DNA of 64,000 nt from Caballeronia sp. SEWSISQ10-4 2 (GTDB lineage Bacteria > Pseudomonadota > Gammaproteobacteria > Burkholderiales > Burkholderiaceae), in the NCBI RefSeq assembly GCF_030464885.1, contig NZ_JALPRJ010000019.1:62001-126000 (forward strand), given 5' to 3'. The translations under genes were made by a program, and so were the position numbers. The notes below the pieces were generated by a model. The model was given only the letters and a program-made list of their open reading frames with translations. It was not told the origin of the DNA and searched no databases. Below, piece after piece: positions 37,189 through 46,390 of the stretch (position 1 is the first letter of the stretch; each line of letters begins with the position of its first letter).

Positions 37189-38739
37189 TTACTCCTTCGT
37201 TGTTTCGGTATGGTTGTTCGTGGTGTCGATGTCGTATTCACCGGCAGATAATTTGCGTCGCAGGATTTTTCCGACTGGCGACTTCGGAATGTCCCCGACA
37301 AAAACGTAGTCGCGCGGCCGTTTGAAATTCACAAGGTCCGACTCGCGGCACCAGTCGTCGAGTGCGCTGGCATCGACGTATTCGCGGCGCTTGATGAACG
37401 CGACCACGCGCTGGCCCCAGCGTTCGTCTTTCACGCCCGCCACGGCCACTTCGTCCACGGCCGGATGCAGCGAGAGCACCGATTCAATGTCGACCGGTGA
37501 GATGTTTTCGCCGCCGCTGATGATCATGTCGTCCACGCGGCCGCTCACGAAGAGGTCACCGTCTTGGTCGAAGAAACCGGTGTCGCCGGTGAGGTACCAG
37601 CCGTCACGCAATGATTTTGCATTTGCATCGGGACGATTCCAGTAGCCTTCGAATGCTTCGTCGCCCAGCAGGTCCGCAATGATCTGGCCTTCCTCGTGCA
37701 CGGCCGCGAGATCGGCCGGCGAGGTTGCATCCAGCCTCACCACGCGCAGCCGTGTGTTGATACCCGCGCGTCCCGCGCTGCCGGGTTTGCGTGTAGCGTC
37801 CTGGTCGATGCTGCACGTGTACACCTCAGACGATCCATAGTGATTCACGAACAGTTCAGGCTTGAACGCGGCCGACAGGCGCTTCAGCAAACCGTCGCTC
37901 ATTGGCGCGCCTGCGAAGCCGAGCTTCGTGACCGAGGCTATCTTTGCGTCAGCGAAGCCGGGCGCGGCCAGCAGGTCGTGATAGAGCGTGGGCACAAGAT
38001 AGAGGCACGTGAGTTCGAATGACGTGATCGATTCGAGCGCCTGAGCCGCGTTCCAGCGTCGCACGCACACGAACAAGCCGTCGACCAGTGCCATGGCGAG
38101 CAGCGAGCGCACGCCCATGGTGTGATAGAGCGGCATCACACCCAGCGTGCGTTCGCCGTGGCGGTACAGGTTCTGCGCAACATGCGCGAGCGCAGCAGCG
38201 CGTTCATGCCGATGCCTGCGCGGCACACCCTTCGCTTTGCCCGTTGTGCCGGAGGTATAGAGGATCAGCGAGACATCGTCGGCGGTGGCTTCCGTTGTGC
38301 CGCTTGCCGCATGCACACTCAATAGCGCGTTGAATGAAGTCGTGCCGCGTGCATCGTCCAGTGCGATACGCGGCAGCTTCTGCGCCGCTGCGCTTGCGTA
38401 CACGGCGTCTGCGGAAACTGGTTCGAACACGACCGCCTTCGCGCCGGCATCGGTCACGCAATAATCGAGTTCCTCTGGCTTCGCGCGCCAGTTCAACGGC
38501 GTCATGACGATGCCCGCGAACTGGCAGGCCCAATGCAACGTTGCCATTTCCCAGCGGTTTTGCAATACCACGAGCAAGCGGTCGCCGCGCTCGAGACCCA
38601 GCTCTCGCAAGCCAACGGTTACGTTCAGGATGGTTCTGTGCCATTGCGCATAAGTCAGCCGCACGTCGCCATCGACGAGAGCGAGCGTGTTGGGGCTTCG
38701 TTCAACGCTTTGCAAAAAGGTGCGGCCGAGATCAAGCAT
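37189..38739 (-). CDS. hmfD: 2-furoyl-CoA synthetase (AMP-forming acyl-CoA ligase, HmfD-like)
   Basis: The 516-residue ANL-family ligase has LILYTSGTTGKAKGVP (P-loop), VNHYGSSE, GWYLTGDTGFFDQDG, VSGRVDDMIISGGENISPVD (hinge) and the catalytic lysine near PKSPVGKILRRKL. It activates an aromatic or furan acid to its CoA thioester with ATP. Its start overlaps the end of the iron-sulfur gene by eight bases. Within an hmf-like operon the expected substrate is 2-furoate. Substrate choice cannot be read from the sequence. Confidence 0.87.
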   Translation of the reverse strand: MLDLGRTFLQSVERSPNTLALVDGDVRLTYAQWHRTILNVTVGLRELGLERGDRLLVVLQNRWEMATLHWACQFAGIVMTPLNWRAKPEELDYCVTDAGAKAVVFEPVSADAVYASAAAQKLPRIALDDARGTTSFNALLSVHAASGTTEATADDVSLILYTSGTTGKAKGVPRRHRHERAAALAHVAQNLYRHGERTLGVMPLYHTMGVRSLLAMALVDGLFVCVRRWNAAQALESITSFELTCLYLVPTLYHDLLAAPGFADAKIASVTKLGFAGAPMSDGLLKRLSAAFKPELFVNHYGSSEVYTCSIDQDATRKPGSAGRAGINTRLRVVRLDATSPADLAAVHEEGQIIADLLGDEAFEGYWNRPDANAKSLRDGWYLTGDTGFFDQDGDLFVSGRVDDMIISGGENISPVDIESVLSLHPAVDEVAVAGVKDERWGQRVVAFIKRREYVDASALDDWCRESDLVNFKRPRDYVFVGDIPKSPVGKILRRKLSAGEYDIDTTNNHTETTKE

Positions 38740-39265
38740 GTTCGGGCTCCTTCTTGCTGCTCTCGTTACGCTGAGCAGCTACGTCCAGCACTGCCGCGAC
38801 GATCGACGTATAGCCAGTACATCGACACAGATGGCCCGACAGCATCTCGCGTACTTGTGTTTCCGTCGGATCAGGCACCCGTTTAAGGTAGTCCGCGCAC
38901 GACATCAGGATGCCCGCCGTACAGAAGCCGCACTGCAATGCATGATGTCGTTGGAATGCCCACTGCAGATCGCCCAGCGTCTGGTCCGGCGCGAGTCCTT
39001 CGACCGTCTCCACATGGCGTCCTTCCACCTGCACGGCCAGCATCAGGCACGACCGTGCTGCCACGCCGTCCACGTGCACCGTGCACGCGCCGCATACGCC
39101 ATGCTCGCAACCCACGTGCGTTCCGGTCGCGCCCAGTTCGTGGCGCACGAAGTCGGACAGCAGGTCACGCGACTCGCAGTAACCCGTGCGCTCCCGTCCA
39201 TTGAGCGTCAAGGCAATGCGCCGGCGCTCGCCCCGGTCCAGCGTGGTGGATGATGTCTTGCTCAC
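38732..39265 (-). CDS. hmfC: furoyl-CoA dehydrogenase, 2Fe-2S subunit (HmfC-like), GTG start
   Basis: This 177-residue subunit of a xanthine-oxidase-family hydroxylase has the plant-type cluster motif GCEHGVCGACTVHVDG with a later RSC, and the second cluster motif QCGFCTAGILMSC followed by GHLCRCTGY. It passes electrons from the molybdenum centre to FAD. The GTG at 39265 overlaps the stop of the FAD-subunit gene (GTGA) and has GGAGG just upstream; an ATG at 39289 would overlap more and lacks a ribosome-binding site. Confidence 0.92.
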   Translation of the reverse strand: MSKTSSTTLDRGERRRIALTLNGRERTGYCESRDLLSDFVRHELGATGTHVGCEHGVCGACTVHVDGVAARSCLMLAVQVEGRHVETVEGLAPDQTLGDLQWAFQRHHALQCGFCTAGILMSCADYLKRVPDPTETQVREMLSGHLCRCTGYTSIVAAVLDVAAQRNESSKKEPEHA

Positions 39266-40077
39266 TTCGCCTCCTCTATTACGCACCATCCGAGTTGCCG
39301 CACCAGATGGCGTCTATACGTTGCGCTGACATGCGAGTCGTCCTGCGCGTTCAGCTTCCAGCTCAAATCATTCAGTGCGCCGCGCAAGTCCTCGCCGTGC
39401 AGTCTTGGCCATTGCTCGACCACTGGCCGGTCCGCCACGCCGCCGACCGCCATCCTGATCGATGTATCGGTGACCACGGTGGCGCACGCGACCATGGCGA
39501 AGTCGCCGTGGCGTGCTGAAAATTCAGTAAAGCCGTATCGCTCGCCGGCCCGTTTCAACGGAAACCGCACGCCTTCGACCAGTTCGTCGGGCTCGCGCGC
39601 GGTCATCAACATGCCCTGGAAAAAGTCCTCGGCCTTAAGCACGCGCTTGCGTTTCTTCGAGCGCAACATCACGTCGCCGCCCAGCACCGAAAGCACCAGC
39701 GGCAACTCCGCGCTCGGATCGGCATGCGCGATCGAACCGCAGATCGTGCCGCGATTGCGGATCTGAAAGTGCGAGATATGCGGGAACGCGAGCGCGAGCA
39801 ACGGCACTTCGTTTTGCAGCGACGCACGCCACTCCACGCCGCCTTGCGTGGCAGCCGCACTCACCACGAGATGATCTCGGTCAACACTCACGCGATCGAG
39901 GTCCTCGGTTCGCGAGATATCGATCAGCAGCCGCGGCTGCGCAAGCCGCATGTTGAGCACGGCCATCAGCGACTGGCCGCCCGCGAGGACCCGTGCGTCT
40001 TCGCCAGCGTGCGCCAGGGCATCGAGCGCGTCTTGCGTGGAGGCGGCGCGCAGATAATCGAATGGCGCCGGTTTCAT
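39262..40077 (-). CDS. hmfB: furoyl-CoA dehydrogenase, FAD subunit (HmfB-like)
   Basis: The 271-residue FAD-binding subunit of the molybdenum hydroxylase family shows DARVLAGGQSLMAVLNMRLA and the second FAD loop IRNRGTICGSIAHADPSAEL. It collects electrons from the 2Fe-2S subunit and passes them to an acceptor. The ATG at 40077 overlaps the stop of the large subunit by four bases, and its own stop overlaps the GTG of the small subunit, so the three subunits are tightly coupled. Confidence 0.92.
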   Translation of the reverse strand: MKPAPFDYLRAASTQDALDALAHAGEDARVLAGGQSLMAVLNMRLAQPRLLIDISRTEDLDRVSVDRDHLVVSAAATQGGVEWRASLQNEVPLLALAFPHISHFQIRNRGTICGSIAHADPSAELPLVLSVLGGDVMLRSKKRKRVLKAEDFFQGMLMTAREPDELVEGVRFPLKRAGERYGFTEFSARHGDFAMVACATVVTDTSIRMAVGGVADRPVVEQWPRLHGEDLRGALNDLSWKLNAQDDSHVSATYRRHLVRQLGWCVIEEAK

Positions 40078-43000
40078 GACTTCCTCCTGAAGCGAGCAAC
40101 GAGTCGACCGAGCCACGAACCACCCGTTTTCACGGGCTTACCCGCAGCCTGCCGTCCCAATGATTCAAACAATTGCCGCAGCACGACCTTGGCCGCGCCC
40201 TCGAGCATCCGTCCGCCCACGGCTGCGACCTTGCCCGAGACCTGTGCCTCGTAGTCGTAGGTGAGGCGCGTGCCGGTATCGATACGCATCAGTTCCACGA
40301 GGCCATTGCCACGCGCGCTGCCAAGCGACGACATGCCCGCGCCGGCCAGACGCAGCCGATGCGGCGGATCGAGATCGGACAGCGTGATCTCCGCTTCGAA
40401 ACGCGCCTTGATCATGCCGACGCCCACGGTCACATCCGCGCGATACGCGTTCTCGCCCCTCGCCTCAAGCGCGTGACAGCCGGGAATCACCTTGGCGAGT
40501 GCGTTCGGATCGAGCAGCACCGCGAATATCGCTTCCGGCGATGCAGCGAGACCCACGCTGCCTTGCGCGGTCAGCGCCTTGGCGCCGGGCAGCACCGGCT
40601 TCTTCTGTTGTGTCTCGCGGAACTCGGGCCGCGAAGGCTCCGGATCGTCGATACCGATCAGCCCCATCACCTTTGAAGGCGTCAGCGGCAAACGAATGTC
40701 GTCGACACCAAGCGCATCGGCCACTGCGTTCGCCACGCATGGCGGCGTGCTCATGTTGTTGCCCTCGCCCAAACCCTTGGCGCCGAGCGGGGTAAACGGC
40801 GATGGCGTCTCCAGATGAACGATCACCGGATCGGGCACTTCGCACGTGGTCGGCATCAGGTAATCGGCGAGCGTCCCGGACTGGAAACTGCCGTCGGCAC
40901 CATAACGAAACTCCTCCATCAGCGCCGCGCCGAGCCCCTGCGCAAACGCACCGCGAATCTGGCCGTCGGCGAGTGCGGGGTTCAGCAGCGTGCCGGCATC
41001 GTGCGCAGTCACATAACGGTCGATGCGCACGCGCCCCGTTGCGCGGTCCACTTCCACGCCGCACATGTCGAATGCAAAACCATAAGCCGCCGATGTATTG
41101 ATGCGGTCCTGCTCATCAGGCGCATCCATGTTTTCCGGCGTCCAGAACACGGTCTCGCGCAACCCCGGTTCTTCGCCTTCAGGCAGCAATGCAGGCGCCC
41201 AATGCGGAGCATTACTTGCGACGCGGCCGAAGGGCATGGCGCTGGTTTCGTCGCCTGCTTTGTAGATGCGGCCGCCTTCAAAACGGATATCGTCCGGTTT
41301 GCACGCCAGCTGCGATGAAACAATGCGCGCGAGCTTGTCCCGCACCCGCATGGCCGCAAGATGCACGGTGCCCGCGACCGCGCCGGCAAAGCGGCTCGAA
41401 TAATTGCCTGCCGCCACCGACCACGCGTCCTTGTGCGTATCGAACTCCACGTTCACCACGATCTCGTGCGGCTCGATCCCGAGCACATCCGCCACCACTT
41501 GCGCGCACACGGTCATGTGCCCCTGCCCCGCCGGTGTCGACGCGACCGTCACGACCACGCCGCCGAGCAGATCGACGCTGACTGTCGCGCTCGCTATCGC
41601 GCCGCTCTTCGGGCCGGCTTTCTTGCGTGCTTCGGCGGGCATCACGGTCGTGATGTATCCCATGTTCGATACCGACGGCTCCACAATCGCCGCGAAGCCG
41701 ATGCCATACAAACGGCCTTCCTTGCGTGCAGCGTCGCGGCGCGCTTTCAGTTCGTCGTAACCGCCCTCGGCGAGCGAACGTTTCAACGCTTCCTGATAGT
41801 TACCCGAGTCCAGCAACGCGCCCGCCGCCGCGCGATACGGGAAGGCATTGGCGGGAACGAAGTTGCGTCTATAAACATCCAGCACATCCAGGTTCAACTC
41901 GATCGCAATGCGTTGCATCAGGCGTTCGAGCGCGAAGTAAACCTGCGGCCCGCCAAAACCGCGCACGAGGCCCGTGGGCGTCTTGTTGGTCAGGACAACC
42001 CTGTTCCGCACCAGAAGTCCGGGAATCGCATACGCGCCCGTTAAACACCCGTGCATGCGATAAAACGTGGCCGGCTCCGGCGCGCGCAGATAACCGCCGC
42101 AATCCTCGATCTGGTCGTAGTTGAGTGCGGTGATCCGGCCGTCGTTGTCCACCGCCGCTTCGAGCGTGGTCAGCCGCGCCGTGGCGGAGGTCGCCGCGCT
42201 CAGATGTTCGAGCCGGTCTTCCACGTATTTGACCGGCGCGTTCGCCTTGCGTGAGGCCAGGCACATCAGCACGACGTACGGGAACACAGCCTGCTTCACG
42301 CCGAAGCTCCCGCCGGAATCGCGCGGTGCTTTATGACGAAGACGGTTGGCCGGCACGTTCAGCGCGAGGGCCATCACCGCGTGCAGCGAGAACGGCCCCA
42401 TGAAATTGGACGTCACGTCGTAACCTTCGTCGCCGGAAAGATACTCGGCCACGACCACGCCGCATTCGATCGGCGCACACGTATTGCGCGGATAATGCGC
42501 CTCGATCTTCACCCTATGAGGTGCGTTTTCGAACGCCGCTTCGGGCTCGCCATAGCGGAAACTGCGGTCGCTGATCACGTTGCTCTGAACGTTCGGATGC
42601 AGGATGGGCCCATCGTCCTTGAGAGCGCCTTGTATGGACGTAACCGGGTCGAGTGTCCTGTATTCCACCTTGATCAGGTCGAGCGCGTCTTCGGCGAGCG
42701 CGCGCGACTCGGCCATCACCACCGCGACCGGTTCGCCAACGTAGCGCACGCGATCGGTCGCGAGCGCCCACTGCTCCATCTTCGATTTCACACCGACCAC
42801 GAACGGCCGCGACCACGCAGCAAGGTCGTCACGCGTCAACACCGCACGCACGCCTTCATACGCGAGCGCGGCGGTTGTATCGATGGAGACCAGTTCGGCA
42901 TGGGCGTGAGGCGAGCGCAGGACGGCTGCTTGCAGCGTGCCCGGCTTCACGCCGATGTCGTCGCCGTAGCGGCCGCGTCCAGTCAGAATGGCCGGATCTT

Positions 43001-43118
43001 CGAGGCGTTCCAGCGACTGGCCGACATAGCGCTTCTGCGACACCTCGCGTGCCGGTTCGACCGCTTCAGACGCGCGCGCGTCGATACCGGCAAGACCGGC
43101 CTGTTCGCGCTGATTCAT
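40074..43118 (-). CDS. hmfA: furoyl-CoA dehydrogenase, molybdopterin subunit fused to CoxG domain (HmfA-like)
   Basis: The 1014-residue protein holds a xanthine-oxidase-family large subunit (about 25-800) with GRGRYGDDIG, RDSGGSFGVKQAVFP, VRGFGGPQVYFALE (no CO-dehydrogenase AYxCSFR loop) and LGAKGLGEGN, whose Glu is the expected catalytic base. From about residue 830 a second domain begins, QGSVGLAASPEAIFAVLLDP and then VIPGCHALE: a CoxG/SRPBCC domain, normally a separate maturation or membrane-anchor protein. It would hydroxylate 2-furoyl-CoA at C5. Overlaps with both neighbours show coupling. Confidence 0.9.
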   Translation of the reverse strand: MNQREQAGLAGIDARASEAVEPAREVSQKRYVGQSLERLEDPAILTGRGRYGDDIGVKPGTLQAAVLRSPHAHAELVSIDTTAALAYEGVRAVLTRDDLAAWSRPFVVGVKSKMEQWALATDRVRYVGEPVAVVMAESRALAEDALDLIKVEYRTLDPVTSIQGALKDDGPILHPNVQSNVISDRSFRYGEPEAAFENAPHRVKIEAHYPRNTCAPIECGVVVAEYLSGDEGYDVTSNFMGPFSLHAVMALALNVPANRLRHKAPRDSGGSFGVKQAVFPYVVLMCLASRKANAPVKYVEDRLEHLSAATSATARLTTLEAAVDNDGRITALNYDQIEDCGGYLRAPEPATFYRMHGCLTGAYAIPGLLVRNRVVLTNKTPTGLVRGFGGPQVYFALERLMQRIAIELNLDVLDVYRRNFVPANAFPYRAAAGALLDSGNYQEALKRSLAEGGYDELKARRDAARKEGRLYGIGFAAIVEPSVSNMGYITTVMPAEARKKAGPKSGAIASATVSVDLLGGVVVTVASTPAGQGHMTVCAQVVADVLGIEPHEIVVNVEFDTHKDAWSVAAGNYSSRFAGAVAGTVHLAAMRVRDKLARIVSSQLACKPDDIRFEGGRIYKAGDETSAMPFGRVASNAPHWAPALLPEGEEPGLRETVFWTPENMDAPDEQDRINTSAAYGFAFDMCGVEVDRATGRVRIDRYVTAHDAGTLLNPALADGQIRGAFAQGLGAALMEEFRYGADGSFQSGTLADYLMPTTCEVPDPVIVHLETPSPFTPLGAKGLGEGNNMSTPPCVANAVADALGVDDIRLPLTPSKVMGLIGIDDPEPSRPEFRETQQKKPVLPGAKALTAQGSVGLAASPEAIFAVLLDPNALAKVIPGCHALEARGENAYRADVTVGVGMIKARFEAEITLSDLDPPHRLRLAGAGMSSLGSARGNGLVELMRIDTGTRLTYDYEAQVSGKVAAVGGRMLEGAAKVVLRQLFESLGRQAAGKPVKTGGSWLGRLVARFRRKS

Positions 43119-43738
43119 TCGTCGGCTCCTTCGTTGCGCCGTGTGCCGAATTCGTCGGCAAGACCGCTCCAGCGCCGGGCTATTTCGCGGTGCTCGATGC
43201 TGAACAAATCGAGAATCCGGCCAACGGTATGGTCTACGACGTCTTCAATCGTCTTCGGATGCGCATAGAACGCCGGGACCGGCGGCATCACGATCGCGCC
43301 CATCTCGGTCGCGAGCGTCATGTTGCGCAAGTGCGCGAGATTGAGCGGCGTTTCGCGCGCCACCAGCACCAGCCGGCGACGCTCTTTCAGCATCACGTCG
43401 GCGGCGCGCGTGAGCAGGTTGTCGGCGAAACCGTTCGCTACCGCAGCCAGCGTTTTCATGGAGCAGGGAGCAATGACCATGCCGCTCGTGACGAACGAAC
43501 CGCTGGCAATCGATGCGCCGACGTCGCGTACGTTGTGCACGACATCGGCGAGCGTTTCGAGATCGGTTCGCGTGATCCCAAGCTCCTGCGCCGCCGTCAC
43601 CGCACCCGACGCCGACACGATCAAATGCGTCTCGTGCGTACCGATACGGCGCAGCGCAGCAAGCAGCCGCACGCCGATGACAGCGCCGCTCGCACCTGAA
43701 ATGCCGACGACCAGACGCGGCTTTGTATCGGCGCTCAT
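43115..43738 (-). CDS. hmfG: UbiX-type flavin prenyltransferase (HmfG-like)
   Basis: UbiX enzymes attach a dimethylallyl group to FMN to make prenyl-FMN for UbiD decarboxylases. The 207-residue protein has VVGISGASGAVIGVRLL at the N-terminus, VIAPCSMKTLAAVANGFADN (phosphate and FMN binding), and RRRLVLVARETPLNLAHLRN. It starts at the last base of the UbiD stop codon (TAATG) and overlaps the next gene by four bases. The direct coupling to a UbiD gene shows it serves that decarboxylase. Confidence 0.93.
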   Translation of the reverse strand: MSADTKPRLVVGISGASGAVIGVRLLAALRRIGTHETHLIVSASGAVTAAQELGITRTDLETLADVVHNVRDVGASIASGSFVTSGMVIAPCSMKTLAAVANGFADNLLTRAADVMLKERRRLVLVARETPLNLAHLRNMTLATEMGAIVMPPVPAFYAHPKTIEDVVDHTVGRILDLFSIEHREIARRWSGLADEFGTRRNEGADE

Positions 43739-45237
43739 TACTGGTCGCTCAGGTACGTGTCGAAGGCCGCGTTGTCGGCGGCGACAAGCATGTCGAGGTC
43801 GACTGCGTCGTAGCCCGGAATTCGCACGCGGGTAAACACATGCCCCGAATAGACCACCGGCCGCGTGGCATCGAGGCCCATCTTCGTGCTGATGCCCTGC
43901 AGATGCGTCGGTTCATCGTCAGGATGACCAACCGTTGTCGACGGGTCCAGCGGCGAACCCTGCGCGCCTTCTATCAGCACGAGATCGCGGTCGGCCTGGA
44001 AACGCGTCGCGATCGCCCATTCGATTTCCGCGGGATCATGGATGTCCACGTCGGTGTCCACCACCACGACCTGCTTGATGTCGTAATGCGCACCGAACGC
44101 GCACAGGATCACGTTCTTCGCCTCGCCCTCGCGCTTCTTCGCGAACTGCACCCACAAGTGATAACGGCACACGCCGCCCACCGAAAGATGCACGTCGGTC
44201 ACGCCTGGATGACTGCGCTGAAGATGCGATAAAAGCGTCGCCTCGCGCGGAATCGCACCGAGCAGCAAGTGCTCCATTTCGGCCGGCACGATGGTGTGAT
44301 AAATCGGGTTCTTCCGGTGCGTGACAGCAGTCACCTCGATCACTTCTCGCGCTTCCTGCGCGCTGTAGTACTTCGGGAATTCACCGAACGGACCTTCCGC
44401 TTCGCGCACGTCCGGCAGGATGCGGCCCTCGATCACGATCTCCGCAAACGCCGGCACGCGAACCTCGCTGGTCACGCATTTGACGACCGGCAATGGCGCG
44501 CCATGCAGTGCGCCGGCAATTTCCAGTTCGTCGAAATCGATCGGGGAGATGGCTTGGGACGCGAGCATGGTCAGCGGATCGACGCCAATCGCCACTGCGA
44601 TATCGAGTGCATCGCCCGCCGCTTCAGCCATCTTCTGGAAGGCGTAGAGATGGCGCGGCAGCAGCAGGATCGCCATGCGATCACGGGCGTGAACCTGGAT
44701 GCGATTGATCGAAACATTCTGCACGCCCGTACGCGGATTGCGCGCGATCACGAGACCCGCGGTGATGTACGGGCCGTTGTCGTGTTCGCTATGCGTGGGG
44801 ATCGGCAGCAACGCGTGAAGGTCGATGCCCGTGGTATGCAAGACTTGCTGGCAGGCCGCTTCCCCTGCGGAAACTTCCTTCCACGGCAGTGGATGATCCG
44901 CTGCGTCGCGGAAACGTTTCAGCAGGTCTTTCTCGGCCACGCCCATTGCTTCCGCGATCCAGGCGCGCTTCGACATGAAACCGCTGACCACCGGCATGTC
45001 GTGACCGCCGGGTGCAAGGAACACCGCTGCCAGCTTGCCGTCGAGCCGCTTCGCCACGGCCGCGAGTTCGTGTTTCAGCGCGACTGGCTTTGCGATAGTC
45101 GCGAGGCGTCCCGTTGCCGACAGGTGCGCGAGCCAGCCACGCAGCGACAACGCGTCGAAAGACTGCCTGGCGGGTAAAGTTGGCGCGGTTGGTGCGGCGG
45201 ATACGGTGCCGTTCGCCGCGGCGTCACGTTGGTTCAT
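43738..45237 (-). CDS. hmfF: UbiD-type 2,5-furandicarboxylate decarboxylase (HmfF-like)
   Basis: The 499-residue UbiD-family enzyme uses prenyl-FMN for reversible aromatic decarboxylation. Visible features are ITAGLVIARNPRTGVQNVSI, NRIQVHARDRM and the catalytic Glu-Arg-Glu region REAEGPFGEFPKYYS. In an operon with furoyl-CoA ligase and Mo-hydroxylase the expected reaction is furandicarboxylate to 2-furoate. The ATG at 45237 has GGAG seven bases upstream; an earlier ATG at 45276 lacks one. It is the first gene of the operon and is divergent from a LysR gene. Confidence 0.88.
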   Translation of the reverse strand: MNQRDAAANGTVSAAPTAPTLPARQSFDALSLRGWLAHLSATGRLATIAKPVALKHELAAVAKRLDGKLAAVFLAPGGHDMPVVSGFMSKRAWIAEAMGVAEKDLLKRFRDAADHPLPWKEVSAGEAACQQVLHTTGIDLHALLPIPTHSEHDNGPYITAGLVIARNPRTGVQNVSINRIQVHARDRMAILLLPRHLYAFQKMAEAAGDALDIAVAIGVDPLTMLASQAISPIDFDELEIAGALHGAPLPVVKCVTSEVRVPAFAEIVIEGRILPDVREAEGPFGEFPKYYSAQEAREVIEVTAVTHRKNPIYHTIVPAEMEHLLLGAIPREATLLSHLQRSHPGVTDVHLSVGGVCRYHLWVQFAKKREGEAKNVILCAFGAHYDIKQVVVVDTDVDIHDPAEIEWAIATRFQADRDLVLIEGAQGSPLDPSTTVGHPDDEPTHLQGISTKMGLDATRPVVYSGHVFTRVRIPGYDAVDLDMLVAADNAAFDTYLSDQ

Positions 45238-45349
45238 CTGCGTCTCCATCATTTGTGAAATGAAGCGTAGCGACAACGCGATATAACCTCTAATAGTGTT
45301 TTTTGATGTTTTCGATCAGTGCGCGTGATATCCGTATTTGCCCCGATGT

Positions 45350-45365
45350 AAGCATTCCGTTAGTG
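45350..45365 (-). promoter_or_regulatory. AAGCATTCC-type element between hmfF and second LysR gene
   Basis: AAGCATTCCGTTAGTG (as read on the plus strand) lies about 110 bases from both the hmfF and the LysR starts. It matches the element at 33780-33795 at 13 of 16 positions. This is the expected place for a LysR regulator to control hmfF and itself. Confidence 0.55.
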
Positions 45366-45460
45366 GGATTTCACTGCCATGGGGACTGGATGTCCGACAC
45401 GCGAGTCCGGCATCTGATAAATAATTGCTCCTTCATTAGACTTATTGATGGCCTGCCGAC

Positions 45461-46375
45461 ATGGACCTGAAGCAGATTCAGTATTTCATCGCGCTGTTCG
45501 AGGACGGCTCCGTCACGCGGGCGGCGAAGCGGCTGAACATCGTGCAGCCGGCGCTGAGCATGCAGATCGCCAAGCTCGAGGACGAACTGCATCAGCAGCT
45601 ATTCGAGCGCGGGGCGCATGGCATGGCGCCGACCGCGGCCGGACGCCTGATGTACCGTCTGTTCCTGCCGATCATGCGCGACCTCGCGCACGCGCGCCAG
45701 CAACTGGTCCAGCGTGATGAAGTGGTCACCGGGCATGTGTCGATAGGGTTGATTGCGTCTGTGACAGAGAGCGTGCTGGCGGACTCACTGTCGCGTTTTC
45801 ACGCCCGCTATCCGCATGTGGAAGTGACCGTGTCCGACGGTTACAGCGCGACCTTTATCGACTGGGTATCGGGCGGGCAGCTCGACGCCGCGCTGATCAA
45901 CAAACCGCGCGCGCGTCTGTCGCTCGACTCGCAGCCCTTGCTCGATGAAGAGATGGTGCTGGTCACCAGCGCCGTGCATGGTCCCGACTTGCCGCACGCC
46001 ATCGAGCTTGCGCAGCTTCCTGAGCTCGAACTGGTGTTGCCGACCAAACGCCATGGTTTGCGCGGTGTACTCGATACCGCCGCCCAGCATGAAGACGTAT
46101 TGCTCGCGCCTCGCTTCGAGATCGACGTGCTGAGCACGATCGTCAAGCTGGTGGAAAGCACGCGCTTTGCGACGATCCTTCCGCGCATCGTGGTCGAGCG
46201 CGCGGTGCGGCTCGGCACGCTGCGCGCCTATCCCATTCTTGCGCCGCGGATTGTGCGCCATATTGTTCGGATCAGCCATCCGCGACGTCCGTTGAGTGCG
46301 GCGGCGGAAGCGCTGATAGCAATCATTGCCGACGAATTGCGACTGGTGTCCAGCGAGTCGACGCTGGATGCGTGA
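45461..46375 (+). CDS. LysR-type regulator (HmfR-like), second copy
   Basis: The 304-residue protein begins MDLKQIQYFIALFEDGSVTR and has the same LysR helix (RAAKRLNIVQPALSMQIAKL) as the copy at 33987, with long shared stretches in the effector domain (LLDEEMVLVTS, ATILPR, VRHIV). It is divergent from hmfF across 223 bases, the standard arrangement for a LysR regulator of an operon. It therefore is the main candidate for direct control of the furan-acid genes. Confidence 0.92.
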   Translation: MDLKQIQYFIALFEDGSVTRAAKRLNIVQPALSMQIAKLEDELHQQLFERGAHGMAPTAAGRLMYRLFLPIMRDLAHARQQLVQRDEVVTGHVSIGLIASVTESVLADSLSRFHARYPHVEVTVSDGYSATFIDWVSGGQLDAALINKPRARLSLDSQPLLDEEMVLVTSAVHGPDLPHAIELAQLPELELVLPTKRHGLRGVLDTAAQHEDVLLAPRFEIDVLSTIVKLVESTRFATILPRIVVERAVRLGTLRAYPILAPRIVRHIVRISHPRRPLSAAAEALIAIIADELRLVSSESTLDA

Positions 46376-46390
46376 ACTTAGCTAGTGCTC

